Assembly (NCBI GenBank): GCA_019426215.1 | Contig: CM033400.1 | Span: 17,840,568 to 17,904,567, forward strand | DNA: 64,000 nucleotides | Direction of reading: 5' to 3' | DNA from: Buddleja alternifolia | Taxonomy: Eukaryota; Streptophyta; Magnoliopsida; Lamiales; Scrophulariaceae | Shown: positions 34,541-45,564 of the stretch, in pieces | How the letters are laid out: each line of letters starts with the position of its first letter | Position numbering within the stretch: position 1 is the stretch's first letter | Notes under the pieces: model-generated | What the model saw: the letters and a program-made list of their open reading frames with translations, nothing else | Told to the model about the DNA's origin: nothing | Database searches by the model: none | Position numbers and translations under genes: made by a program

Positions 34541-36286
34541 ATGTTTTTTAAACTAATTGTTCTGTAACCGTAGTTTCCACTTTCTGGATATTTGATTCTG
34601 GAGCAAGCTCTCACATTTGTTGTTCCAATCAGGATCTGGAGCGAAGAAGGAAACTGAAGCATAATGAGGTGCAGATCAGAGTAGGCAGCGGGCAAAGCAT
34701 CGCTGCTACTGGAATAGGATCTACCTCTTTGCATTTGTCTACTGGACATTTACTTTCGTTGAATGATGTTTTAGTTTTGCCCAAGGGGCTTAAGAACATA
34801 ATTTCAATTCCTAGTTTAGTTGAAAACAATCGTACATTCCATTCTTATGATAGGCTATACAACATTTATTTTAATGATAAATTTGTTAGCACTGCTATAT
34901 TAATAAATGAGTTGTATTATTTGAATGTCCAAAATGCAAATGAAGTTAATACTATAACCAAAAGTAATAACTTAAGTATTAATTCAAGACTTAAATGGCA
35001 CCTTAGACTGGGCCATGCTGGAGAGTACAAGATACGCGAAATGGAGAAAGGTGGGCTTCTAAGCCCATTAGGATCAGATCCACTTCCAACTTGTGAATCT
35101 TGTCTCAAGGGCAAAATGGCTCGATCTCCCTCCACAGGGACTTTTGAAAGGGCCAAACAAGTCTTGGGATGAGTACATACTGATGTATGCGGGCCCTTCG
35201 AGGAAATGGCTCGAGGAAGCTATTACTACTTCATAACATTCACCGATAACCTATCTAGATATGGCTTAGTGTATCTTATGAGACATAAGTCTGAGTCCTT
35301 TGAAAGGTTCAAGGAGTTCAAGGCTATGGCTGAAAATCAAACTGGCAATCATATAAAGGCTCTAAGATCTGATCGAGGAGGAGAATATATGAGTGATGAG
35401 TTCAATAATTTCATAAGGGAACATGATATAGTATTATAGCTAACACCACCTGCAACTCCACAATTAAATGGGGTAGCTGAAAGAAGAAATCGAACTTTAT
35501 TAGATATGGTACGATCCATGATCAATTACACTGACCTTCCCATCTCATTGTGGGGTCATGCCTTACTCACTATTGTCCACATCTTGAATAGATGTACTTC
35601 CAAATCCGTTCCTAAGATTCCATATGAGATATGGAAGAATAGGAACCAAACCTAAATTATTTTAGGATTTGGGGATGTCCAGCCTACATCAAGAAAACGA
35701 AGGTGGAAAAATTGAAAGCTAGGTCCTTAAGAGGACGTTTTTTTTGGATATCCCAAAGATTCTATGGGATACCTCTTCTACTTGCAGATGATCATAGGGT
35801 CATAGTTGCTTTACAAGCACACTTTCTCGAAAAAGAGTTCATCTGAGAAGGTGGTGCAGGTAGGAAGATCATCCTTGATGAACAAAGTGAAACCCCTGAA
35901 GATACACCTACACAAGATGCCACGACTAAACCCTGTGACACAACAACCATTACGAAGATCTTATAGAGCATCTCGCCAACCTGAGAGGTATGGTCTCCTA
36001 ATACGAGAGAAGCATTGGCTTTTCTCTATAGCAGCAGAAAACCTTGGTGATGATCCTCTGATTATGATAAGCTATGATTGATATTGAATCTACAAAATGG
36101 CGGGAGGCTATGCAGCAGAGATAGACTCGATGCATTCTAACAAGGCTGGACTCTTGTAAACCAACCAGAGAACATTAAACCCATTGGGTGTAAATGGATT
36201 TACAAGAAAAGATTGGTCTAGATGGCAAGGTTGAAATCTATACAGCCAGGCTTAGTGCAAGGGTAAGTCAAAAGGAATGACATTGA
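34541..36286 (+). pseudogene. pol: Copia protease-integrase-RT start of element C, broken
   Basis: The protease active site reads IFDSGASSHIC (about 34587-34620), followed by VGSGQSIAATG and LNDVLVLPKGLKN. The pre-integrase motif WHLRLGHAGE and zinc region CESCLKGKMARS precede a TGA at about 35170. The integrase core follows: DVCGPFEEM, then LRSDRGGEYMS, a TAG at about 35437, then NGVAERRNRTLLDM with the catalytic Glu. The integrase C-terminus is frame-shifted around 35650-35830. RT starts near 36160 (INPIGCKW-like) and is lost at 36286, where Athila LTR sequence begins at a short shared ATTGA. Confidence 0.85.
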
Positions 36287-37329
36287 CTGTTATTGAATCT
36301 CCTTCGCCAATGATTGATGATGAAGTAAGGAATCCTTTCTCCCCCTATTTTCTCTCTATGGATCGGTTTCACTTCTCCCCTCCCACCACCCTTCTCCAAG
36401 AATCTGAAATGATAGGAAGGGATGAAGAGTATGGGTTCCCCCTTCCTTTTATAGCCAAAATTCCACTAAAGTATGCATTAAGAATTCTCATTAAAGTTCC
36501 CCAATGAGAATTCCACCTAAGGTGATGCTTAAAGTTTGGCTTTTAAGATTCCAACCAGCTAAAAGATGCTGAACTTTCGGCCCTTAAGAATTCCACCAAG
36601 CATAACCATGTGAAGACTTCAACAAAACACATGCATGCTACCATTTTCTTGCTTTCCAGTGCAGGCTTAGTATTTTCCTCATAACATTCTCCACAGATCT
36701 CCAAATTGGATGATTCAAGTCCCCATGTGTAGATAAAACATAGATCTACAACTTTCCAGAAGGACATTGGGTCCAATTCGGTCGTTAAGTATACCTAAAT
36801 TACGTTTCAACATGGAGGTTGTTTCTGATTTGGCGCCCATAAAGTAAATCTACCAAGAAACACACTTATGACAACCCCTCAACACATGTGCTGAATTATG
36901 GCCAAAAGTGATTCTTACCCATCATATAATGCTGGAATTTAGGCTGAAAAGGAGTAACATTTGGACTATCCACGCCTAGGCATGACTAGGAGGGCGCTGG
37001 GGCGTATCCTGGCACATGTACTTCTCTGTTTGGCGCAACAATTGTATTTCCTTCATAACTCTCTCCACAGACCTCCGATTTGGATAATTCAAGTTGACAA
37101 GTGAAGATAACACAGCGATAAACAACTTTGTTGAAGGAGACATCCTCAAATCCGAACTCTAAATATGCATAAATTCTGTATTTGCGTGCGTTATTCCTCT
37201 ATTGTAGTGATTTTTCACCTTTACTCGATAAGCACACAAATTAAACGCAAATGTGGTATAAATCATGCATAAACCAATATAAATCCAATAAATATGAGGC
37301 TCTAAAACATGTAAATTCACAACCTATCA
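36287..37329 (-). repeat. 3' LTR of D1, truncated
   Basis: It matches the inner part of the Athila LTR from TTGAATCTCCTTC to the boundary AACCTATCA at 37329. The outer 800 bases or so (equivalent to 51023-51840) are gone. The LTR lost its R-U5 end together with the copia flank, consistent with one deletion spanning both. Confidence 0.85.
36447..36453 (-). promoter_or_regulatory. TATA box in D1 3' LTR
   Basis: CTATAAAAGG on the minus strand, conserved in both other complete Athila U3 regions of the window. Confidence 0.6.
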
Positions 37330-37343
37330 ACACCCCCAAACTT
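37330..37343 (-). other. Polypurine tract of D1
   Basis: AAGTTTGGGGGTGT on the minus strand directly abuts the LTR. It would prime plus-strand DNA. Confidence 0.8.
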
Positions 37344-39007
37344 ACCCATTGATCGTCCTCGAGCAATGAGAGCTATAAGACAAGATCAACATCATTCAAA
37401 GGGAGAAAACAAAACAACTAACTAACTCACTTTCGTGGAGTAAACGATTGCACTTAGCGGGTGCAACAAGCCTTTAAACTCTTGAGTTACCTCAAAGGAC
37501 GAGTTATAGTCTCGTGAGGGTTTGCATACGATATACCCACAAAAATCTAACAAATTTTCAATCCCAACCAAATCAACACATCTCAATATGATCAACAAGA
37601 ATGAATGACATAAAATCAACCTTTTAAAGTTCACAAATATATATATACATATCAACTACTTTTGCTCATGTGACACCAATACTTGAAACGACTCCCTAGG
37701 GTGTAGTGAAAAATAAATCTAGGGTATTATAGTCGAGAGGCATCCTTACCAAATTTTGGACATTAATCCCATATCTATCAACTTTCGATCAAACGCAAAG
37801 CATAAGAATTATAGAAAATCTCATAGCCATTTAAATTTCATTATCTCAAACATTCAACTTTCAATTCATATGAAATTTCTATTTAAACTTCATTAAGGCT
37901 AGATCATGTGCAATGTTTTATTCCATTAGGCTTTCTGTGACACCCATGTAGCAAGCGTTAGACCAATGACTCCCAAACTAGATAGTTTTGGGGCATTAAG
38001 TGTAGAGACACTCCTAAGGGTTTAATCACTCGAGTGTCAAAGGCCACGAAATAAAACTAGATCTTTTAACCAATTCACTTCTTTTTGGCTTGAGCAAAGC
38101 TCAAATTGGCATAATAGTACAGTATGTAGGCATGAAACGTTTCACCTCCGGTACGTATTAGCCTGACCACTTTTGGTCATACCAAAATTCATCCTTTTCA
38201 ATTCATTGTTTAGCATATAAAATTACTACTTAACTTATAACCTTATGAGAAATCTAAGTTAATATTTCCGGGAAAAACTCCTTAAGTGTCTCAAGATGGT
38301 TATCCTCTCAACTCCTCTACCCTCGATTCATTGTGCAATGTGAATCATCTAAAGAATCAATCCTAGTCTAGTGTCTCCACGAGCAATTTCAAAGATATAT
38401 ATATATATATTCCATTAAATTCAAATTATTTCAAGAATTCATGCCATTTTTCCAAGTTAATCAATTTCAATGCATCAATTGGAAAGAAAATACATATAAT
38501 TTTTTTTTATATACATATGCTTGATTTTTCTCAAAAAGTTAGCACAAAACACATGCAATAGCAACGATTCCCCCAAACTTGAGCTAAAAACAAGATCACA
38601 TGACAAATAAAATCAATAAGCACTACTCATACCACCCCCAAACTTAAACTTAACATTGCCCTCGATGTTGACTCAATCATACATACTCAAAAGGGGGTAA
38701 ACGAGGGTACTTACAACAAGGGTGCTACAAAGCAAACCTTACTCACGTGGAATCCATTTCCAAGCTCAAATTCGTAACAAAAGATCTTCCAAAGCAAAAC
38801 TCGGCTACTACATGTCATGTACTCACAATACAAACTATCAAGATTCAAAGAGAAGTATGCCAAAAGTGCATACTTGAACATAACAAAAAGAAACAAACTA
38901 AACAAGACAAAAATGAAAGCAAGAAGAAAAGAAAACTTACAAACTTGGGTTGCCTCCCAAGAAGCGCTTGTTTATAGTCATTAGCTTGACTTTACGCTCC
39001 TTGAGGT
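37344..39007 (-). other. 3' non-coding region of D1
   Basis: It is nearly the same as 53514-55110 in D2, including the conserved CTTGGGAGGCAACCCAAG segment at its start (about 38950). No gene is visible. In Athila elements an envelope-like frame may lie here, but no such frame remains. Confidence 0.7.
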
Positions 39008-39959
39008 TCAAATAGGTGGGCCATTTAAAATGACAATATCCTTGTCATTTCTCCTTTCTTTCTCATGTTTCACTCGCGTCCACTCATAACTCGGTGTTTT
39101 GAGATTAGCCCTCCATGCCGGATTTGTCTTATCGATCTCATGAACACGTTTATGTGGTGGAATGTACTTCATGCATAAATCCTCCTCTCTCACCTTTTTT
39201 GGTTCTCATTGGGGACCTCATTCTCCAACTCAAGAGTGCCCTTAGTTTTGCCACTTGCACATTTTCATCAAGTAAAGTGTTAATAGCATTGACATTTAAA
39301 CAAGTAAGATCATCCATGGATGGTTTCATGTTTGTATAAGCATCGAATGTCACCTTTTCATCTCGTACCCTCAATGTCAACTTACCTTTTCCCACGTCAA
39401 TCTTGGCATTGCTAGTGGCTAGGAAAGGTCTTCCTAGGATCAAGGGAACATCAATGTCGTTATCCATCTCGAGAACCACAAAATCGACCGGGAAATAGAA
39501 TTTGTCAACTTGGACAATAACATCTTCAATTATCCCCTTTGGCCTCTTGATTGATCTATCCGCGAGTTGGAGGCTCATTGCAGTTGGTTTAGGATTGCCA
39601 AGGCCCAACTTCCTGAAAAGAGAATACGGAAGGAGGTTGATGCTAGCTCCCGAATCACAAATAACCTTGTCGAATGATAAGGGCCCAATAGTGCAAGGAA
39701 TCATAAGACTCCCGGGATCTTGAAGCTTTGTTGGCAATGTGTTGAGCAATATAGGCAAGATTCGGGGGAAACTCGGATCCATAACCTTCTCTTTCTTTTT
39801 ATATCCATTGGGAAAGGGGAGGTGTACCTCGATGGGTGGATGCGTTGGAGTCGAAGAGCCGAATTCGGAAGAACCAGGACGTGGCACCTGGGCGTGGCAG
39901 CGTAGGTGCCTGGGCGTGGCTGTCTGGGCGCTCGGGCGCCGATGTGCGAACAATATCAT
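39008..39959 (-). pseudogene. D1 protease and unique basic tail
   Basis: From 39959 leftward an open stretch of 269 codons gives a Pro-rich linker, then a gypsy aspartic protease: DPGSLMIPCTIGPLSFDKV, active site CDSGASINLLPYSLF, then ILGRPFLATSNAKIDVGKG. This part is close to the protease of D2. The end of the stretch is frame-shifted into a 61-codon tail (39193-39008; MKYIPPHKRVHEIDKTNPAW, rich in Lys, Arg and Glu) that has no counterpart in D2. RT should follow the protease but does not. The tail could be a remnant of another Athila-lineage ORF. Confidence 0.78.
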
Positions 39960-41305
39960 TTGCTACATGTTTGCCACTTCTCAAGGTAATTGCATAGCAT
40001 TGCTCTTTCTTCCGTGTCACTTGGTAAAGTTCCCGGGGCTCTCTCGCTGATCGCCCTTGCTATTTGACCCATTTATGTCTTCATATCCTTCATCTCCATC
40101 ATCAAATCCTTCATCATACTACGGAGTTCGTTGATTGCTGTATCCGATTTCTTTATTTCCTCATCGAGACGTTCATCGGTTGTGGGAGGCCTAACTTGCC
40201 TTTGTACATGAGGATTGCCTTGCCTTTGAGCTTGATTGTTGTTGAATGAAGGCCTTGGTGCTTGATAGATACCGGTATGAGCGTTTTGTGTCGGATTTGG
40301 CCTTCTTGGAAAATTTTCGGGCACATGAAAATTCAATTGAGGTCGATTGGCATTTCCAACATAGTTAACATTGCCAACCATTGTTTCCAAAGCAACTTCT
40401 TCTTGAACACAAGCAATTTTTCTGGTGGGTGTGACTTCTTCATCATCGGGATAGAGTTCATCTTCCTGGGCTAATTGCTCAATCTTGTCCCACACACTTT
40501 GGCAATCGAGCCCAAGGAGATCACCACCGGCGCCGGCATTTAGCTTATTTCGGATGCGCGATCGGACTCCATCATGAAATCGTAGTACTTGCTCGCTCAA
40601 CTTTAGGTTGTGATCCGGGTATTTTCGGAGCATGTTTTTATATCTAGCCCATGCCACGGCTAAGGAATCATGATTCCCTTGCTTAAACTCTTTAATATTG
40701 CTCCTTAGCTCGTTGATTTTGGTGGGTGGAAAGAATTTGCTCAAAAAGGCATCAACTAATTGTCCCCATGTTGTGATGGATTGGGGTGGTAGAGACTTGT
40801 ACCACATGGTCGCCCTTTCCTTTAATGAGAAGTGGAAGACTCTTAGACGAATTGCATCAAGATCCCGTGGATGAAATTGGGTAGTCATGAGAGTTTCGTC
40901 TAAAGTCTCCAAATGCTCATGAGGTGATTCATGGGGCTCTCCAAAGAAGGGTTCACTTTGCACTATGCTAAAGATGTGTGACAGAATGTGATAATTTGGT
41001 GCATAAAAATTTGGAAAGATCACGGGTCCCGATATGGTGTGGACCCTTGGAGGTAGACTTTCCCGGACCGATGGAAGTCTTTGAGGAGGTGCCGGTTGCA
41101 TAGCTTGGAAAAGATTTTGCAGCCATTCCCTATTTTCCGGAAGATTTATGTCGGGAAAATTCCCATTTGGATTTAGATTGTCGGCCATTTCTCGAGCTTG
41201 TCTACTAGATCGAAGAACACGCTCTATCTCCAACTCAAAATTGTATAGGGGCTCGTTAGAAGAGCGGGTCATGCACCACAAATTACACCTAACAAATAAC
41301 CACAA
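39960..41305 (-). pseudogene. gag: Athila gag of D1
   Basis: An open stretch of 410 codons (41305-40073) begins inside or just before MTRSSNEPLYNFE, the likely natural start at 41272. It contains the Athila gag core: GEPHESPHEHLETLDETLM, FSLKERATMWYKSLPPQSIT, then WGQLVDAFLSKFFPPTKI. It ends at a TAA (40073-40075) where D2 has CAA, so one C-to-T change truncates gag. Beyond it the C-terminal part (ITLRSGKHVANDIV, then SAPERPDSHAQAP) continues in other frames down to the protease. Gag forms the particle. The nonsense change and later frameshifts probably inactivate it. Confidence 0.85.
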
Positions 41306-41405
41306 AAAAAAATAGAATAATAAAATAAAAGAAAGGTTAGAAATAAACGAAAAACTAAGAATTATGAAAATTTAAACAAAAAAAATCAAAAACTAAAATG
41401 AAAAA

Positions 41406-41423
41406 GTCCCCGGCAACGGCGCG
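41406..41423 (-). other. Primer-binding site of D1 (tRNA-Asp type, mutated)
   Basis: The minus strand reads CGCGCCGTTGCCGGGGAC where D2 has TGGCGCCGTTGTCGGGGA. The first base of the site is altered. Confidence 0.8.
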
Positions 41424-41430
41424 AAAAACA

Positions 41431-43278
41431 AGACACGCTAAAAGCTAACGTGCTATTGTAGCAAGTGCACTAGTCGTGTGTAGTAATAAATGGACTAAAA
41501 GTCCGGGTTGTCGAACCACGAAGACTTGAATTTTAGTTTATGATTTTAACGAAAAAAAAACAAATATAATTAAAGTAAATTATAGGTAAAATGCATACAA
41601 TAAGAACAAGATTACACAATTGATTTTACACAAAGTATAAAGGGAGACTAAGGCACATGCTAGGTTCAAATTGATCAATTATACTTATAAAGATTCTAGT
41701 TGAAGGATTACGCTTATATTGTTATGGCGAGAACTCCGAGGGTAGAGAATAACCGATGTCTCGCATATAAACTCCTATGCTTAGATCGTGATTTCCCAAA
41801 TATTCCTATCCAGAAATCTAACCACTAAACATGCATTAAAGTACTAGAGTTCACTCGATTTGAATCGAACAACTTCACCCGGGAATTTTTACCTATGTCT
41901 AGGGCAATTCCTCATTAGTTACGGGTCATGATGTGAATTTCTTGCACCCTAAGTCAATTTTTTCCCGAAATATTAACCTAGACATAAGATTCTAACATAT
42001 AGTGATCAAGTATATGCAAGATAGGCAAAAACACAAATTCACATCACATAACAATATAAGAACAACTTCAACAATCATCTATTATAAGCATATATCACAA
42101 TTTGGCCTTACATGGCCCTAGTCTTATGAATTTAGTTCATAATGGATAATATGAAAAACATAAATGAATTAATACACATGTTCATAGACATAATTGAAAT
42201 GAAAAGCTATAAAAACTCCCTCAAAAGTGAATAATGATGTAACTTCAATTGAATCTTCCTTCTCCAATGATGATGATGAATCAAGAATCCTTCTCTCTCC
42301 CCTCTTTTCTTCTCTATGGATCGGTCACTTCCTCCCCCTCTTCTCCAAGAATCTGAAATTGATAGTGAATGATGAAGAGTATGGGTTCCCCCTCCTTTTA
42401 TAGCCAAAATTCCACTAAAGTATGCATTAAGAATTCCCATTAAAGTTCCCCAATGAGAATTCCACCTAAGGTGATGCTTAAAGTTTGACTTTTAAGATTC
42501 CAACCAGCTAAAAAATGCTGAACTTTCGGCCCTTAAGAATTCCACCAAGCATAACCATGTGAAAACTTCAACAAAACACATGCATGCTGCCATTTTCTTG
42601 CTTTCCAGCGCAGTCTTAGTATTTTCCTCATAAAATTCTCCACAGATCTCCAAATTGGATGATTCAAGTCCCCATGTGCAGATAAAACATAGATACACAA
42701 CTTTCCAGAAGGACATTTTGTCCAAGTCGGTCGCTAAGTATACCTAAATTTCGTTTCAACATGGAGGTTGTTTCTGATTTGGCGCCCATAAAGTAAATCT
42801 ACTAAGAAACACACTTATGACAACCCCTCAACACATGTGCTGAATTATGGCCAAAAGTGATTCTTACCCATCATATAATGCTGGAATTTAGGCTGAAAAG
42901 GAGTAACATTTGGACTATCCACGCCTAGGCATGACTAGGAGGGCGCTGGGGCGTATCCTGGCACATGTACTTCTCTGTTTGGCGCAACAATTGTATTGCC
43001 TTCATAACTCTCTCCACAGACCTCCGATTTGGATAATTCAAGTTGCCAAGTGAAGCTAACACAGCGATAAACAACTTTGTTGAAGGAAACATCCTCAAAT
43101 TCGAACTCAAAATATGCATAAATTCTGTATTTGCGTGCGTTATTCCTCTATTATAGTGATTTTCCACCTTTACTCGATAAGCACACAAATTAAACGCAAA
43201 TGTGGTATAAATCATGCATAAACCAATATAAATCCAATAAATATGAGGCTCTAAAACATGTAAATTCACACCCTATCC
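41431..43278 (-). repeat. 5' LTR of D1
   Basis: 1848 bp. It aligns throughout with the 60635-62554 LTR of D2 for most of its length, then differs toward its outer end. The inner terminus reads AGACACG where D2 has TGACACG. The outer terminus reads CCTATCC where the partner LTR has CCTATCA. It abuts a copia RNase H fragment at 43279. Confidence 0.85.
42396..42402 (-). promoter_or_regulatory. TATA box in D1 5' LTR
   Basis: CTATAAAAGG on the minus strand, positionally equivalent to the box at 61602-61608. Confidence 0.6.
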
Positions 43279-43441
43279 ATATCATCTCATCAGAGAGAGA
43301 GTGGAAAAAGGAGATGTTCGAGTGGAACGAGTCGACTCTATGGAAAACGTAGCAGACCCATTCACCAAAGCTCTGAGTCAAAGTGTGCTTGAAAAACATC
43401 TGGAAATGATGGGACTAAAGTATATGGGCAACTGGCTCTAG
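43279..43441 (+). pseudogene. C-terminal end of a copia RNase H
   Basis: YHLIRERVEKGDVRVERVDS is followed by MENVADPFTKALSQ and MGLKYMGNWL, then a natural TAG at 43439-43441. This is the standard end of plant copia pol. Only the last 53 codons remain, because the left side is cut by the Athila element D1. It is followed by a purine tract and a 3' LTR, as expected. Confidence 0.88.
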
Positions 43442-43455
43442 GGAAAATGAGAGAT

Positions 43456-45564
43456 TGATAGTGTTAGATGCTTGGTGAGCCAATTGTTTTAGGCTCAGCC
43501 ATATTAAATGTAAATATTATGACAGTCTTATTCTAAATATATTGAACTTTCATTTATGGTATTAACTGGTGATAGTATAGATAAACATCCCATGGATTAC
43601 ATATTATTAGGGGAGCAATCAGGGCAAACATATGTAATGCTCTCAAAGACCGTAATCCTAAATATTGTTCCAAGTCATAGAGGCTTCTAGATGTAGGATA
43701 TCACTGGCCTCGTCAAGACTTGTTCATACATGTAACACTTCCAAGAGGTCGACGGGTTCCATTGTCGATGCCTTCTATGGCAATACATGTATGAAGATTC
43801 ATATTGGATTATGGAATTGAATGGCCCTGCTTAAGGACTCCTATTTGGTGCTGTCGAACATGGAGTCCTTGGGTTTCGTAGTGTGAGATTAATCCTTAGA
43901 CCTAAGATGTCATTTGGAAAGGGCACTACCAACTCTGCTTAGATATGCACGTGCACTCTAGGAGATTCATACGGCGTGTATGTTGGGTATAGTCTGGTAG
44001 TGCAGTGGAACAAATGGCAGTCAGAGAGGGATTCATCCAGGGTCACGAGTACCCAGTATTTCCTATGTTGTTGAGAGAATTTAAATGATCCTTAAAAGTC
44101 TTTGATCAAAGCGATTGTCTTCTGAGAGGGAATGGTGATCCCGGATTGGAAGACTGGATCATTAGATGTCACAACACAGTCATAGTTTTCTAAGGTTATT
44201 AGGGTTCGACCGTTGCCATACCCTAGACCATGGACGGAAAAATGATGAAGGGATTCTACTCATACGACGATCGTAACTCGGATAGGTTTTTGCTTTTCAT
44301 CATTGACGTCTAGGTAGTCGTGGCAACGTTGCTAGACATCGAACCATGACCAATAAGTGTCTTGGATTAATTTGGTGAAATTAATTCAAGGTCTAGTTAA
44401 TTATTTAGATTAATTAAACTAGTCTGTGGGGACTTATTGCTAGCTTGACAACGAGCCTAAGGGGTCACACACATAACTTAGTGTAGTACCTGTTGACTAA
44501 TTAATTTTTTGAGAATTAATGGTGGGATTAATTAATTGGATTTAATTAATCAAAGGAATAGGAATTAATTTAACTAGTTAATTAATAGTCCTATAATTTA
44601 ATTTTAGAATATTAAATTGGGAAGGACTAATTAATTAATTAGAGGAAGGAAAATAAAATAATATATATATATATACACACACAAAGTGCACGTGTGGTGT
44701 GCGTATTGTGTATGTGGATTTGGTGGAAAGATTTATCTTGCTCACCAAGTTTGTAAAATATATATATATTAATTAATATCCTATAAATATATTAAGTAGA
44801 ATCCTTAATTAATTAAAGTAACTAATTAATTGGATATGGAAGGATTCTATTTGATATATATTAGGATATTATTAGATATGGTAATATCTAGTTAGTTGGA
44901 AGGAGTCCAACTAAACAAGAAGAGAGAATAAAAGAAAAAGAAATATACATATATATGTACACGCCTACTCCTTATTTTTTAGGGGAGAAGTAGGCGTGTA
45001 CACACCTAGGGTTTTAACCCTAGGTGGACTCTATATATATGTGTGTATTCCACATTTTTTTAAATCTAATGCAAGTGAAAGAAAATTAATGGTTTTTGGT
45101 TTTGAAAATTACATGAGAAAATAAGTTTTTTAAAAAAACAAAATTTCAATTATTCCCTCCCAATATTTCTTTCACATTAATTCTTCAAACTCATGTGTTG
45201 AGTGTGAGAACACATAAATAATTTCAAACCCTTTTTCCTAAAAATAAAAGATTCGATATTCTCCTTACTAGCACTAGTGGAGATAATTGAGGGTACGAGC
45301 TAGGGTGTGGATACATCTCAGAGGCGCAATGCTTGGGGCGCTAGGGCAAATCAATTCGAAAACTCTAGCTAGAAGTAGCTTAAAAAGACGTTGTTGTTTT
45401 AAGATCTACAAGAGATAAACACGAGTAAACTTTCTCCTAGGTTAGTTTTTGAATCCGATATTACCATGTCGACCTAGCCCTTATTTAGGGGGTTCCGCTT
45501 TAATTTTTCATTGTATGTATTCCGCTGGGCCGATATCCCCAGGGGTTGTACACCAATCCCAACA
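43456..45564 (+). repeat. 3' LTR of a copia element (element B family)
   Basis: It begins TGATAGTGTTAGATGC after the purine tract GGGAAAATGAGAGAT, and ends CCAATCCCAACA, 2109 bp. The start aligns with the solo LTR and the 3' LTR of B. It contains an (AT)n(AC)n run at 44659-44683 and many TTAATTAA words. It borders Sirevirus sequence at 45565, so this copia inserted into a Sirevirus. The other side of that insertion is not found in the window. Confidence 0.8.

Larger units (their letters stand above)
30352..36286 (+). mobile_element. Copia LTR retrotransposon (element C), 5' part
   Basis: The order is LTR, primer site, 1.7-kb leader, gag, protease, integrase and the very start of RT. It is cut at about 36286 by a truncated Athila element. 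The integrase matches the minus-strand copia at 15815-17118 almost base for base. RT, RNase H and 3' LTR are missing here. A copia RNase H end lies beyond the Athila (43279), but its LTR does not resemble the LTR at 30352, so the two may not be one element. Confidence 0.75.
36287..43278 (-). mobile_element. Small non-autonomous Athila-type gypsy element (D1)
   Basis: On the minus strand the order is 5' LTR (43278-41431), primer site, gag, protease, 3' non-coding region, polypurine tract and 3' LTR. There is no RT, RNase H or integrase: after the protease and a short unique tail, the sequence passes directly into the 3' region that follows integrase in element D2. The outer end of the 3' LTR (R and U5) is missing, so no target duplication can be read. 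Family assignment rests on the D2 pol and on the tRNA-Asp primer site. It would have depended on another Athila for enzymes. Confidence 0.85.

Noticed and set aside
30352..45564. One copia element with LTRs at 30352-32016 and 43456-45564
   Set aside because: The two LTRs differ in start sequence, length and content, so they are not a pair even though the order of genes would fit.
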